Below, piece after piece: positions 6,704-14,378 of a stretch of DNA of 15,612 bases. This stretch comes from Ramicandelaber brevisporus (taxonomy: Eukaryota; Kickxellomycota; Ramicandelaberales; Ramicandelaberaceae). The notes beneath the pieces were generated by a model. It had not been told where the DNA came from. It searched no databases and worked only from the letters and a program-made list of their open reading frames with translations. Position numbers and translations under genes: made by a program. The DNA is taken from assembly GCA_025201865.1 (NCBI GenBank), contig MU603137.1, forward strand, positions 1 through 15,612, in the 5' to 3' direction. Numbering within the stretch: the stretch's first letter is position 1; the number at the start of each line of letters is the position of its first letter.

Positions 6704-8440
6704 TCAATCGTCAGCGCGGTTGACAAAAGGAACACCCAGTGGAGGAATACGAGCAACCAGAGTCTTTCTTAGCTTTGTAGGTCTTTGTTTGGACTTTGTG
6801 AATCCATCATCACTAGTTACATACTCCTGAGCAAATTGCAATAGTTGATCATAAATTTCAGGGTCATTGTGATCCAAATCCACAAATTGATATGTAAATT
6901 TACCAGGCGATGCAAAGGATACGACATTGCCCCTGTCGCAGTTGTTAAGACAGTCTACCGGGACTACCTGTAGACGCGATGCCAGAACAGCTAATTGGGT
7001 GTTGTTGTCATGTAATGAAGGCTGAGAGGTTGCTGAATGAAGGGCCGAATCGGATGTTGAATTAATAGAAATTGACTGTTGCGGTTGCTGATACTGTTGA
7101 TATTGCTGATACTGTTGCTGCGGCTGTTGCTGTTGTTGAATTGAAGTTGATCTACGTTGATCTCTGAGTGCTTGAGCTGCCATTCTTGATATAAGCTGCC
7201 CACTAAAGTCATTATTAAGGGAAGTTGCCGTTGCTGTTGTTGCTGTTGCTGTTGAAGACGATTCGCTAGGTGTCACAGGAGGAGTAATCATCATTTCTTC
7301 CAGTTTGAGCGCAGATGCCGATTTACGAGATGCAATGCTAGCATGTCTTGATCTCAAATGCTGCCCATTAACTGACACTGCCACTGACAAATCATCAACT
7401 TCTTCGGATAGGGAACTTGCTGAAAGCGTACTGTCTCTTCTCACATTCTCAATCAATACTGCATTTGCCAATCTAGCTTGCATATTCTTGTAGAAACGCC
7501 TGCCAGATTTGACAACAGCTGCCTTGATCTTCTTTGGCGCATTGGCCGAGCCGGTGGATGCTGCCTCAGAGATGGCTGACAGAGAGGGTGTGCTTGATGC
7601 TGTGCGGGACACTGGAAGATCGTCTTCAACACCAAGGTTATTCAGTACAGTTTGAGCAACAGAGGGCACACCTGTACCGATGGCACCGACCAGGAGATCC
7701 TCCATATCCCCAATTATTGAACTGCCACCGACACTTGCACCTCCTGGACCCTTTGCTGCCATTCGACAGTTGGCTGGCGCTCCGGAAGTTGACGACTTGT
7801 CCTTGTTATCCACGCTGCTGGTGGACTTTGCGGCACACGAGTCTCGATCCCTACGGGCACACTTAGTGCAAATGTACATGATGTGATCGTGGAGCGGTAG
7901 TTTCTGTACGCCAGCGGCTGCGGCTGCTTCCAGCTCAAGCTCAAGACACACTTCAGGAGTGGCGCAAATATCCGATCCGCAGCCATGCTCATGAAGTGTT
8001 GAGGACGACGATAAAGCCAGGGGTGAAGGCGACGATTGTTCATGGAGAGAGACAGCGGCATTAGTAGCAACCTTGGGGATGTGGCTCATGATTCTGTTGA
8101 GTCGGATGTTGACCGGTGTTGACGGTGCGCTGCTATGCTCCTCCCGCTGCAACTGTTGTTTCAGAGCCACCAACTCACGCGGCAAAACACTCGTTGCTGC
8201 TGTTGGGTGGAAGACGGTAGATGCCGGGTCAGCAACGGTTGATTTCGTCTCCGACACAGTGAACTTTGCTGCCTGTGCTGCTGCTTGTGCTGCTGCTACT
8301 GCCTCTGTTGCTGCCCGCTGTGCTCTTCTGCGTCGTCGTCGCTGGCGAATCTTGTCGAACAGGAGCGTCAGAGCAAGGGTGGACAAGAGCAGCGTCAACA
8401 GTGGCCAAGGTCCATATGGACCTTGCATAGTGAAGAACAT
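6704..8440 (-). CDS. Membrane-anchored protein with a split DUF1636 (thioredoxin-like ferredoxin) domain
   Basis: This 578-residue frame starts at the first ATG, 8440; a second in-frame ATG four codons on is equally plausible. Residues 5-29 hold one hydrophobic segment (PLLTLLLSTLALTLLFD), followed by six arginines, suggesting an N-terminal anchor with the rest cytosolic or matrix-facing, then an Ala/Gln helix. MYICTKCARR gives C191-x2-C194. After about 300 mostly disordered residues with a Gln-rich tract, VVPVDCLNNCDRG gives C497-x3-C501, followed by SFASPGKFTYQFVDLD, FAQEYVTSDDGF, and RPTKLRKTLVARIPPL to the C-terminus. These parts match, in order, the DUF1636 family of predicted metal-binding proteins I recall (VCTxCR … VxCLxxCxRG … PGKWTYxFGDLDP … FAxxYxxSxDG … RPxxLRxxVxARIPP). 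That family is mainly bacterial and often lies near cobalamin genes. The four cysteines could bind an Fe-S cluster or another metal. The function in this organism is unknown. Confidence 0.66.
   Translation of the reverse strand: MFFTMQGPYGPWPLLTLLLSTLALTLLFDKIRQRRRRRRAQRAATEAVAAAQAAAQAAKFTVSETKSTVADPASTVFHPTAATSVLPRELVALKQQLQREEHSSAPSTPVNIRLNRIMSHIPKVATNAAVSLHEQSSPSPLALSSSSTLHEHGCGSDICATPEVCLELELEAAAAAGVQKLPLHDHIMYICTKCARRDRDSCAAKSTSSVDNKDKSSTSGAPANCRMAAKGPGGASVGGSSIIGDMEDLLVGAIGTGVPSVAQTVLNNLGVEDDLPVSRTASSTPSLSAISEAASTGSANAPKKIKAAVVKSGRRFYKNMQARLANAVLIENVRRDSTLSASSLSEEVDDLSVAVSVNGQHLRSRHASIASRKSASALKLEEMMITPPVTPSESSSTATATTATATSLNNDFSGQLISRMAAQALRDQRRSTSIQQQQQPQQQYQQYQQYQQPQQSISINSTSDSALHSATSQPSLHDNNTQLAVLASRLQVVPVDCLNNCDRGNVVSFASPGKFTYQFVDLDHNDPEIYDQLLQFAQEYVTSDDGFTKSKQRPTKLRKTLVARIPPLGVPFVNRADD
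7076..7138 (-). repeat. Polyglutamine tract with Pro/Tyr interruptions
   Basis: Twenty-one codons encode mostly Gln in QQQQQPQQQYQQYQQYQQPQQ order. Gln is written with both CAA and CAG, so this is not a pure triplet microsatellite. It lies within the insert that separates the two cysteine pairs of the DUF1636-like protein. Confidence 0.85.
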
Positions 8441-8917
8441 CTGTTCCGTACAGGCGGTTTCTGAGCGAGATAAAAGCAAAAAAAAACAAAAGAAAAACAA
8501 AAAACAATTATTGAAAAAGAGTGCTGATTGAGCAGCAGTGTAGAAGAGGAAGACAGTGAGGGAGCTGAACTGGAAAAAGTAGAAGAGGAAGAGAGAAAAA
8601 CAACAACTTCAAAGTGTCGCGATCAAAAGGAAAGAGTGAAAGAGCGATAAGTAAAGAAGAAAGAAAAGAAAGAGGCGTGTACACGCGGAGAAGGAGTCAT
8701 CACCATCCGCATCTGATATATAAAATCGAACTCGGATAAGATAGCGAACGTGACTTCAAAACGTCATCCTCCTTTGTCTTCGACCTCCGCTGATCTCAGA
8801 CTAGCGTGTGAATCTGCTCATTACCTCCACGGTCAGGGTTCTCAAAGGCGATTTGCTCAGTCCACTCATTCGATAACCCACTCATTTGCTCATTTCCTCC
8901 ATCCATCCATCTCTTTA
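8441..8917. promoter_or_regulatory. Divergent promoter region, DUF1636-like gene / S9 peptidase
   Basis: Bases 8470-8700 are purine-rich on the plus strand, which makes the leader of the minus-strand gene pyrimidine-rich, including long T runs. After about 8750 the polarity flips towards pyrimidine on the plus strand, matching a leader for the S9 peptidase. A good TATA box (TATATAAAA) lies at 8717-8725 on the plus strand, predicting transcription starts near 8745-8755, so the leader would reach the ATG at 8918. Confidence 0.55.
8717..8725 (+). promoter_or_regulatory. TATA box for the S9 peptidase gene
   Basis: TATATAAAA is the clearest TATA element in the window. It lies about 200 bases before the first in-frame ATG (8918). 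Confidence 0.5.
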
Positions 8918-11338
8918 ATGGCGCTGCTACGTCGCACATACTCATTAGCGGTGTTCGGTGTAAGAACCACGCAGAGCAGTCTCGCTCTTGGCAGCATCAG
9001 CATTAGCATCAGCATCAGCAGTTGTGGTGGTGGTCTTCGCAGAAATCAGGAAGCGTGGGTAAATTTTGCGAGACACATCTCGAACAGTCGAAAGTTGCTC
9101 TCATCATCTTCACTTCGACGCGTATACTTTGTCGCACAAACACCGCTTCTTCCTCATCCTCTTCTTCTCAAGCGAGCAATGTCATCTACCGCTACTGTTG
9201 CCCCGTTTGGCTCCTGGGAGTCGCCGCTGAAGGCTGCGGCTCTGGCCGGCTCAGCATCCAACTTGAGCGACGTCAAGCTCGACGCACTCGATCAGCGTTA
9301 CGCGTACTTTACAGAGTCTCGTCCAGCCGAGAAGGGTCGCTACACGCTGCTTCGTCGTCCTCTTGACGGCAGCAGCGACGCGGTTGAGCTGACTCCAGCT
9401 CCATTCAACGTGCGCACACTCGTCCATGAGTACGGAGGCGGAGCGTTTGGCGTGAGCAACGGCGTCGTTGTATTCTCCAACATGGCTGACGGTCGCCTGT
9501 ACCGTCTTTCCGCCGCCGACAAGGAGCCAGTGCCAATTACAGCAGCTGGCCGCCCGTTCCGCTACGCCGATATGGAGATCCACTCAAGCGGCAAGTATCT
9601 GCTGTCCGCGCGCGAGGACCACTCAGCAGGTGGCGCCGATGGCCATTGCCCACCAAGCAAGGTTGTGAACACGCTGGTTGCTCTGTCTTTGTACCCGTCT
9701 GATGTTGATGCAAACAGTGGCAATGTGCTTGTTGGCGACCACGACTTTGTTACTACCATCCGCTTCGATCCAAGCAACGACTCTCGCTTTGCCGTTGTCG
9801 TCTGGGATCACCCAAACATGCCCTGGGATCACACAAAGGTGCTTGTCGGTGAGCTGCCAACCGTTGCCGATGGCGAGGTGCCCGAGACGCTGGCCAGCTT
9901 ACGAGCTGTTGCTGGCAACGATGCGTCGATCTCTGAAGCTGCTGTTCAGCCGACGTTTGCCCCAGACGGCACGCTGTATCTCATCACCGACCGCTCAGGA
10001 TTCTGGAATCCTTACCGCGTCAACTTCACAGGTTTTGATTCCTCCAAGCTCGAGCCTGTGCTGCGTACGCCAATTGAGGGCGAATTCACCTACCCGCAAT
10101 GGCAGCTCGGCTGGTCCTTCCTCACTGCGCTTGGTGATGGCACTCTGATTGCCACCTACTTTAAGGATGGTGTGTCCACACTGGTTTCCATTGACGCCAC
10201 TTCTGGCAAGGCCACTGCTCTCCCCGTCAACTCGCTGACCGATTCTGGCTCCGTTTTGCCGACCATCACGTCCATCGACGCCATCCTTGGAGCAACAGAC
10301 CCAGCGACTGGCAAGCACACTCTGCTGCTTCGCGGTGCCAGTCCATACGAGGGCAACCACCTCATCTCGTACGATATCGCTGCTTCCCGCTCGCTGCGAG
10401 TTGTCCGTCGTCCTGGCGGTGGCCCATCTCCGATTGCCCAGGGCGGTGCTGTTCCTGCCGAGTACGTCAGCGTTCCCCGTGAAATCAAGTATCCAACAAA
10501 GCGCCACTGGCCAAAGGGCAAATATGGCCCCGAGGAGGAGGAGGTGTTTGCGTACGCCTACTACTATCCTCCCACCAATCCAAGCTACAAGGGACCAGCC
10601 GGTGAGCTGCCGCCGCTCTTTACTCTGATCCACGGCGGTCCAACTGGCAACTCAAATGGCACCTACAGCCAAGGCATTCTTTACTACACCTCTCGTGGAT
10701 TTGGCGTTCTCGATGTCAACCATGGCGGCTCGTCTGGCTACGGCCGTGCATTCCGCCAGCGCCTCAACGGCAACTGGGGTGTGGTCGATGTTGAGGACTG
10801 CGCTGCTGCTGCTCTCCACTTGGCCAGCACTGGCGTTGTCGATCGCAACCGTATGGCCATCAAGGGAGGCTCGGCTGGCGGCTTCGCTGTCTTGGCCAGT
10901 CTGACGTTCCGCCCAGATGTCTTCCGCGCAGGCTTGTGTCTGTATGGCATCTCCAATCTGATCACATTGACCGAGGAGACTCACAAGTTTGAGTCGCGCT
11001 ACAATGATTCATTGCTGGGACCATATCCTGAAGCCAAGAAGGTGTACGATGAGCGCTCGCCCATTAACTCTGCCGACAAGATTACTGCGCCAGTGCTGTT
11101 CCTGCACGGAACTGAAGACAAGGTTGTTCCAATCAATCAGTCTGAGATGCTGCTGAAGGTACTGCGCGAGAAGAACATCCCATCTGCTCTGATTGCATTC
11201 GAAGGCGAGCAGCACGGATTCCGCATTGCAAAGAACATTGAGCGCACCTACGAGTCCCAGCTGTTCTTCCTCGGCAAGGCGTTTGGCTTCAAGCCAGCTG
11301 ACAACATTGAGCCAGTCGATGTCCAGCCGGCATTCTAA
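8918..11338 (+). CDS. Prolyl oligopeptidase (S9) family serine peptidase, possible mitochondrial presequence
   Basis: From the first ATG this is 806 residues; from the in-frame ATG at 9179 it is 719. The body is a classic S9 protein: an N-terminal beta-propeller (HEYGGGAFGV, then SNMADGRLYRLS near its start, repeated WDHPNMPWDH-type blades) followed by an alpha/beta-hydrolase domain. That domain has LIHGGPTG, GSSGYGRAFRQRLNGNWG, nucleophile Ser in KGGSAGGFAVLAS (codon 10871-10873), Asp in HGTEDKVVP (11117-11119) and His in GEQHGFR (11213-11215). The order fits S9C acylaminoacyl-peptidase/dipeptidyl-aminopeptidase enzymes, which cleave short or N-blocked peptides; exact specificity cannot be read. 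Residues 1-87 of the long form begin MALLRRTYSLAVFGVRTTQS, rich in Arg/Ser/Leu with almost no acidic residues, as in a mitochondrial targeting sequence. The short form would be cytosolic. An AHCY gene follows in the same direction after 540 bases. Confidence 0.88.
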   Translation: MALLRRTYSLAVFGVRTTQSSLALGSISISISISSCGGGLRRNQEAWVNFARHISNSRKLLSSSSLRRVYFVAQTPLLPHPLLLKRAMSSTATVAPFGSWESPLKAAALAGSASNLSDVKLDALDQRYAYFTESRPAEKGRYTLLRRPLDGSSDAVELTPAPFNVRTLVHEYGGGAFGVSNGVVVFSNMADGRLYRLSAADKEPVPITAAGRPFRYADMEIHSSGKYLLSAREDHSAGGADGHCPPSKVVNTLVALSLYPSDVDANSGNVLVGDHDFVTTIRFDPSNDSRFAVVVWDHPNMPWDHTKVLVGELPTVADGEVPETLASLRAVAGNDASISEAAVQPTFAPDGTLYLITDRSGFWNPYRVNFTGFDSSKLEPVLRTPIEGEFTYPQWQLGWSFLTALGDGTLIATYFKDGVSTLVSIDATSGKATALPVNSLTDSGSVLPTITSIDAILGATDPATGKHTLLLRGASPYEGNHLISYDIAASRSLRVVRRPGGGPSPIAQGGAVPAEYVSVPREIKYPTKRHWPKGKYGPEEEEVFAYAYYYPPTNPSYKGPAGELPPLFTLIHGGPTGNSNGTYSQGILYYTSRGFGVLDVNHGGSSGYGRAFRQRLNGNWGVVDVEDCAAAALHLASTGVVDRNRMAIKGGSAGGFAVLASLTFRPDVFRAGLCLYGISNLITLTEETHKFESRYNDSLLGPYPEAKKVYDERSPINSADKITAPVLFLHGTEDKVVPINQSEMLLKVLREKNIPSALIAFEGEQHGFRIAKNIERTYESQLFFLGKAFGFKPADNIEPVDVQPAF
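8993..9020 (+). repeat. AGCATC/AGCATT hexamer array coding Ser-Ile repeats
   Basis: The repeated hexamer encodes SISISISIS in the N-terminal extension of the long S9 peptidase form. It is in frame, so length changes are tolerated. Confidence 0.75.
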
Positions 11339-11878
11339 ACCAATAATAACTTTTCTCTTTGTTCCCCAATACTCTCCTAAGCAGCTGACGCCACTACTAT
11401 CCAATTCAATGTCGACTCGGAGTAAAGACCGATGAACACAAAACACCACCACTGTCGGGGCGATATATACCGATTAAGGTCACTTACTCAGAGCATGCCG
11501 AACTCATTACTTCAGCGTTACGTGTTACACTCCAGTTTGCTGACTACTGCCATTGGTCATTCGCGTCAGCAAATGGTCTGAAACACGCGAATCAGCTGAT
11601 TTCAAATTACAAATACTGCATTTTCTTTGCTTTTCCCCCCAAAAAATTATTTTTCACACCAGATAACACGATGGATAAAACGCCCGCGTTGTCGACGCGA
11701 CTCTGGCAACACTCACCAACATCAACACCAACACCAACTTCTTCCTCTCCTCTTTCCTTCGCTGCAACACGCGTTTTTCCCCCCCCCCATTCATTCACCA
11801 CTACCAGCACCACCACCAAAACAGCATACAGCTCGTTTCAAAGCAAGCAAACAAGCAAGCAAGCAAACTCACCCAGCA
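11339..11878. promoter_or_regulatory. 3' end of S9 peptidase gene and promoter/leader of AHCY
   Basis: No gene is seen. An AATAATAA stretch just past the S9 stop (11341-11348) may aid 3' end formation. Candidate AHCY promoter elements are a TATATA at 11463-11468, an inverted CCAAT box (ATTGG in CCATTGGTCA, 11551-11560) and a perfect palindrome ATCAGCTGAT at 11591-11600. From about 11700 the plus strand is C/T- and CA-rich up to the start, and an (AAGC/AAAC)n run at 11841-11866 precedes the ATG. An ATG at 11671 opens a frame that overlaps the AHCY start out of frame. Confidence 0.5.
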
Positions 11879-13195
11879 ATGTCCAAGATTTCCGCACCAG
11901 AGGTTCCATACAAGGTCAAGGATATCAGCCTCGCCGACTGGGGCCGCAAGGAGCTCGAGATCGCCGAGAACGAGATGCCAGGTCTTATGCAGCTGCGCGC
12001 CAAGTACGCTGCCGCCCAGCCACTCAAGGGTGCTCGCATCGCCGGCTGCCTGCACATGACCATCCAGACCGCCGTTCTCATCGAGACCCTCAAGGTTCTC
12101 GGTGCCGAGGTTTCCTGGTCCAGCTGCAACATCTTCTCCACCCAGGACCACGCCGCTGCCGCCATTGCTGCCACCGGCACCCCAGTCTACGCCTGGAAGG
12201 GCGAGACCGAGGAGGAGTACATTTGGTGCGTTGAGCAGACTCTGTTTGCCTTCCCAGGCAACCAGCCACTGAACATGATCCTGGACGACGGCGGTGACCT
12301 GACCACCCTTGTCCACGACAAGTACCCAGAGCTCCTCGACAACGTCCGCGGTATCTCTGAGGAGACCACCACCGGTGTCCACCACCTGTACCAGATGCTC
12401 AAGGAGGGCAAGCTCAAGGTCCCAGCCATCAACGTCAACGACTCTGTCACCAAGTCCAAGTTCGACAACCTGTACGGCTGCCGCGAGTCCCTCATTGACG
12501 GCATCAAGCGCGCCACCGACGTCATGATCGCCGGCAAGGTCTCCGTCGTCGCTGGCTACGGTGACGTCGGCAAGGGCTCCGCTGCTGCTCTCCGCGGCAT
12601 GGGCTCCCGCGTCATTGTCACCGAGATTGACCCAATCAACGCTCTTCAGGCTGCCATGGAGGGCTACCAGGTCACCACCATGGAGGAGGCTGCCAAGATT
12701 GGCAACATCTTCGTCACCTGCACTGGCAACCGCGACATCATCCGCGGCGAGCACATCCTCGAGATGCCAGAGGACGCCATCATCTGCAACATTGGCCACT
12801 TCGACGTTGAGATTGACGTTGCCTGGCTCAAGAAGAATGCTGTTTCCGTCGACAACATCAAGCCACAGGTTGACCGCTACACCCTGGCCTCCGGCCGCCA
12901 CGTCATCCTCCTCGCCGAGGGTCGTCTTGTCAACCTTGCCTGCGGCACTGGTCACCCATCCTTCGTCATGTCCAACTCCTTCTCCAACCAGGTCCTCGCC
13001 CAGATTGCCCTCTGGACCGATGCCAAGTCCTACCCACTCGGCGTGCACATGCTGCCAAAGAAGCTCGACGAGGAGGTCGCCGCCGCCCACCTCGAGCAGC
13101 TCGGCGTCAAGCTCACCAAGCTCACCCCGGCCCAGGCTTCCTACCTGTCTGTCTCGTCGGAGGGTCCATTCAAGCCGGAGCACTACCGCTACTAA
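11879..13195 (+). CDS. AHCY (SAH1): Adenosylhomocysteinase
   Basis: The 438-residue protein hydrolyses S-adenosylhomocysteine to homocysteine and adenosine, relieving product inhibition of cytosolic and nuclear methyltransferases. Hallmarks in order: [74 protein letters not shown] (187-197), NAD-binding GYGDVGKG (226-233), [23 protein letters not shown] and the C-terminal KPEHYRY that closes over the cofactor site of the partner subunit. Length is close to the human enzyme (432), and it lacks the roughly 40-residue insert of plant and many bacterial forms. The frame is open upstream, but residues before 11879 are low complexity, and this ATG opens the conserved sequence. Codon use is extremely biased (C-ending codons, with Pro almost only CCA), indicating very high expression. 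No intron. Confidence 0.98.
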   Translation: MSKISAPEVPYKVKDISLADWGRKELEIAENEMPGLMQLRAKYAAAQPLKGARIAGCLHMTIQTAVLIETLKVLGAEVSWSSCNIFSTQDHAAAAIAATGTPVYAWKGETEEEYIWCVEQTLFAFPGNQPLNMILDDGGDLTTLVHDKYPELLDNVRGISEETTTGVHHLYQMLKEGKLKVPAINVNDSVTKSKFDNLYGCRESLIDGIKRATDVMIAGKVSVVAGYGDVGKGSAAALRGMGSRVIVTEIDPINALQAAMEGYQVTTMEEAAKIGNIFVTCTGNRDIIRGEHILEMPEDAIICNIGHFDVEIDVAWLKKNAVSVDNIKPQVDRYTLASGRHVILLAEGRLVNLACGTGHPSFVMSNSFSNQVLAQIALWTDAKSYPLGVHMLPKKLDEEVAAAHLEQLGVKLTKLTPAQASYLSVSSEGPFKPEHYRY

Positions 13196-13320
13196 ACGCA
13201 TGTAACTGCCGGGTTGTCCATAATTTATCATTTCATTTATTCACACTCTCTTTTTTACTCTTTAGTGCAAATGGACACTCTAACTCTTTTTTATATTTAC
13301 ACCTTGCCTTTCTATCATCG

Positions 13321-13355
13321 ACTATGTCATCTGGTCCCCTTTGAGATGACATAGT
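13321..13355. terminator. Perfect 12-bp inverted repeat with 11-base loop in the convergent 3' region
   Basis: ACTATGTCATCT (13321-13332) and AGATGACATAGT (13344-13355) are exact reverse complements around an 11-base loop. The hairpin can form in RNA from either strand. It starts 125 bases past the AHCY stop and about 110 bases past the EMC10 stop. A role in 3' end formation or mRNA stability is inference; the class chosen here is only the nearest available label. Confidence 0.5.
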
Positions 13356-13393
13356 TATTACTCTTGCCTACTTCTTTTTCTCATTCTTATTTT

Positions 13394-13399
13394 TTTATT
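13394..13399 (-). promoter_or_regulatory. Polyadenylation signal AATAAA for EMC10
   Basis: TTTATT on the plus strand gives AATAAA in the EMC10 transcript, 66 bases after its stop codon, in an A/T-rich setting. Confidence 0.55.
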
Positions 13400-13465
13400 G
13401 AAAAGCTTAATTGTCCCCCGATGATTTATACATTATACACAAAATGTCATTCAAAAAAGAAAAGA

Positions 13466-14296
13466 TTAGCGAGAGCGCTTGGATGACTTGCCAGCACGGG
13501 CACCACCGCCACCGGCGCCAGCCTGGCCCTCCTCTTCTGGACCAAGGCCAGTGAGGAAGAAGAGCACCACTACAGGGACGATGACATGCCAGTACTTTTG
13601 GAAGAAGCTCTTTTCTTCCTCGGGCTCACCAGTCTCAGCGTTGCGCTCGACAATCTTGGGTTTGACCAGCACAGGACCTGGGCCGGCAGCTGGCCGAGTC
13701 AGTGTAATCTTGTCTGACAGCTTCACCGACTTGGCAATGTCGTCTGCAGAAACCTTGCTGGCCACGTCATCGCTACCTTCAGCGCAATTAGATGCAGCCT
13801 CAGCAGGATTATCCACAGACAGCGCAACATGCTTCACATTATCAGTCGCACCGTCAAGCTGCAGCACCAAGTTCAGCGGTGCCTTTGATCGCAAAATGCA
13901 CAATGGAACCGAGGCGAATCCAGCAATCGAGTTGGTATCATCATTAACCAGCATCAGTGTAAATCTATCGCCACGAGATGGCGGTGGATGTGGTAGTCCA
14001 TGGGCTGATGCATTGTGGAGCACCTTATCGACACGATCCCGGTTAGATGCACCATCATCGCCTGGAGCCTGCGAGTACTGGTAGAGAGCAGTGCGATCTG
14101 CAGCAGCAACAACCTCGAGATCGGCAGACTTGTGGAACAGAGACTTGCCTACTCGCTGCCACACACTAAACTGTTGAAGGGCTGACGCTGATGGCGCTGG
14201 TTCGGACTCATTGGCATTGACGAGGGCAGTTGTAGATACAGCAACAGCAGCAACAGCAACCGTTGCGATCTTCGCACAGAAACCAAACACGTGCAT
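13466..14296 (-). CDS. EMC10: ER membrane protein complex subunit 10
   Basis: The chosen start at 14296 gives 276 residues. A signal peptide (MHVFGFCAKIATVAVAAVAV, cleaved near residue 28) leads into a lumenal beta-rich region with VPLCILRS and LNLVLQLDG, where EMC10 proteins have VPxCxLxxSxLxDxxxLxxD. An EEEKSFFQKYWHVIVPVVVL segment gives one transmembrane helix (about 235-251), followed by a Gly/Ala-rich, Arg/Lys-ended tail. Human EMC10 has a nearly superimposable KSFFAKYWMYIIPVV … GGGGG end. EMC10 is a lumenal/peripheral subunit of the ER membrane insertase complex that inserts tail-anchored and multipass proteins. An in-frame ATG at 14380 would add 28 residues that also look signal-like, and that codon overlaps the start of the divergent neighbour; the shorter form is preferred because it begins directly at a clean signal peptide. 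Confidence 0.87.
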   Translation of the reverse strand: MHVFGFCAKIATVAVAAVAVSTTALVNANESEPAPSASALQQFSVWQRVGKSLFHKSADLEVVAAADRTALYQYSQAPGDDGASNRDRVDKVLHNASAHGLPHPPPSRGDRFTLMLVNDDTNSIAGFASVPLCILRSKAPLNLVLQLDGATDNVKHVALSVDNPAEAASNCAEGSDDVASKVSADDIAKSVKLSDKITLTRPAAGPGPVLVKPKIVERNAETGEPEEEKSFFQKYWHVIVPVVVLFFLTGLGPEEEGQAGAGGGGARAGKSSKRSR

Positions 14297-14378
14297 GGTT
14301 CGCAATAGATTTCGGGTGGAGTAGTTTGAGTTCGCAGAGACAACCACATTCAAGCAAGAAAAATAATATACAAACAAC
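14297..14378. promoter_or_regulatory. 82-bp bidirectional promoter between EMC10 and the right-edge gene
   Basis: Only 82 bases separate the two preferred start codons. The interval has an A-rich stretch with AATAATATA near 14362-14370 on the plus strand but no classical TATA box in good position for either gene. Both core promoters must be this compact or extend into the neighbouring coding region. Confidence 0.5.

Larger units (their letters stand above)
13196..13465. other. Shared 3' region of convergent AHCY and EMC10 genes
   Basis: The 270 bases are T-rich on the plus strand and contain the 3' ends of both genes. The minus strand has AATAAA at 13394-13399, 66 bases past the EMC10 stop. 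A perfect hairpin (13321-13355) lies near the midpoint. No coding sequence is seen. Confidence 0.6.

Noticed and set aside
8441-8500. Twenty-codon N-terminal extension (Phe/Leu-rich) of the DUF1636-like protein
   Set aside because: It has no ATG and is coded by a T-rich tract that looks like leader sequence; the first ATG is at 8440.
8750-8917. Extension of the S9 peptidase frame upstream of 8918
   Set aside because: It begins at a GTG, has no ATG, and lies at or just after the transcription start predicted from the TATA box at 8717.
9995-10633. 212-codon minus-strand frame opposite the S9 peptidase
   Set aside because: It lies wholly inside the catalytic gene on the opposite strand, with no motifs and no independent promoter signal.
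11339-11878. SAH-sensing riboswitch in the AHCY leader
   Set aside because: Known SAH riboswitches are bacterial, and I see no conserved stem arrangement; the leader is simple-sequence and C/T-rich.
11801-13231. 476-codon open frame on the minus strand opposite AHCY
   Set aside because: It is antisense to a certain gene with extreme codon bias. C-ending sense codons suppress stops in this antisense frame, and the translation is a Val/Asp/Gly/Leu-rich string with no family resemblance.
13479-14084. 201-codon plus-strand frame opposite EMC10
   Set aside because: It is antisense to a recognisable EMC10; the Ser/Pro-rich translation mirrors the Ala/Gly/Asp content of the real gene.
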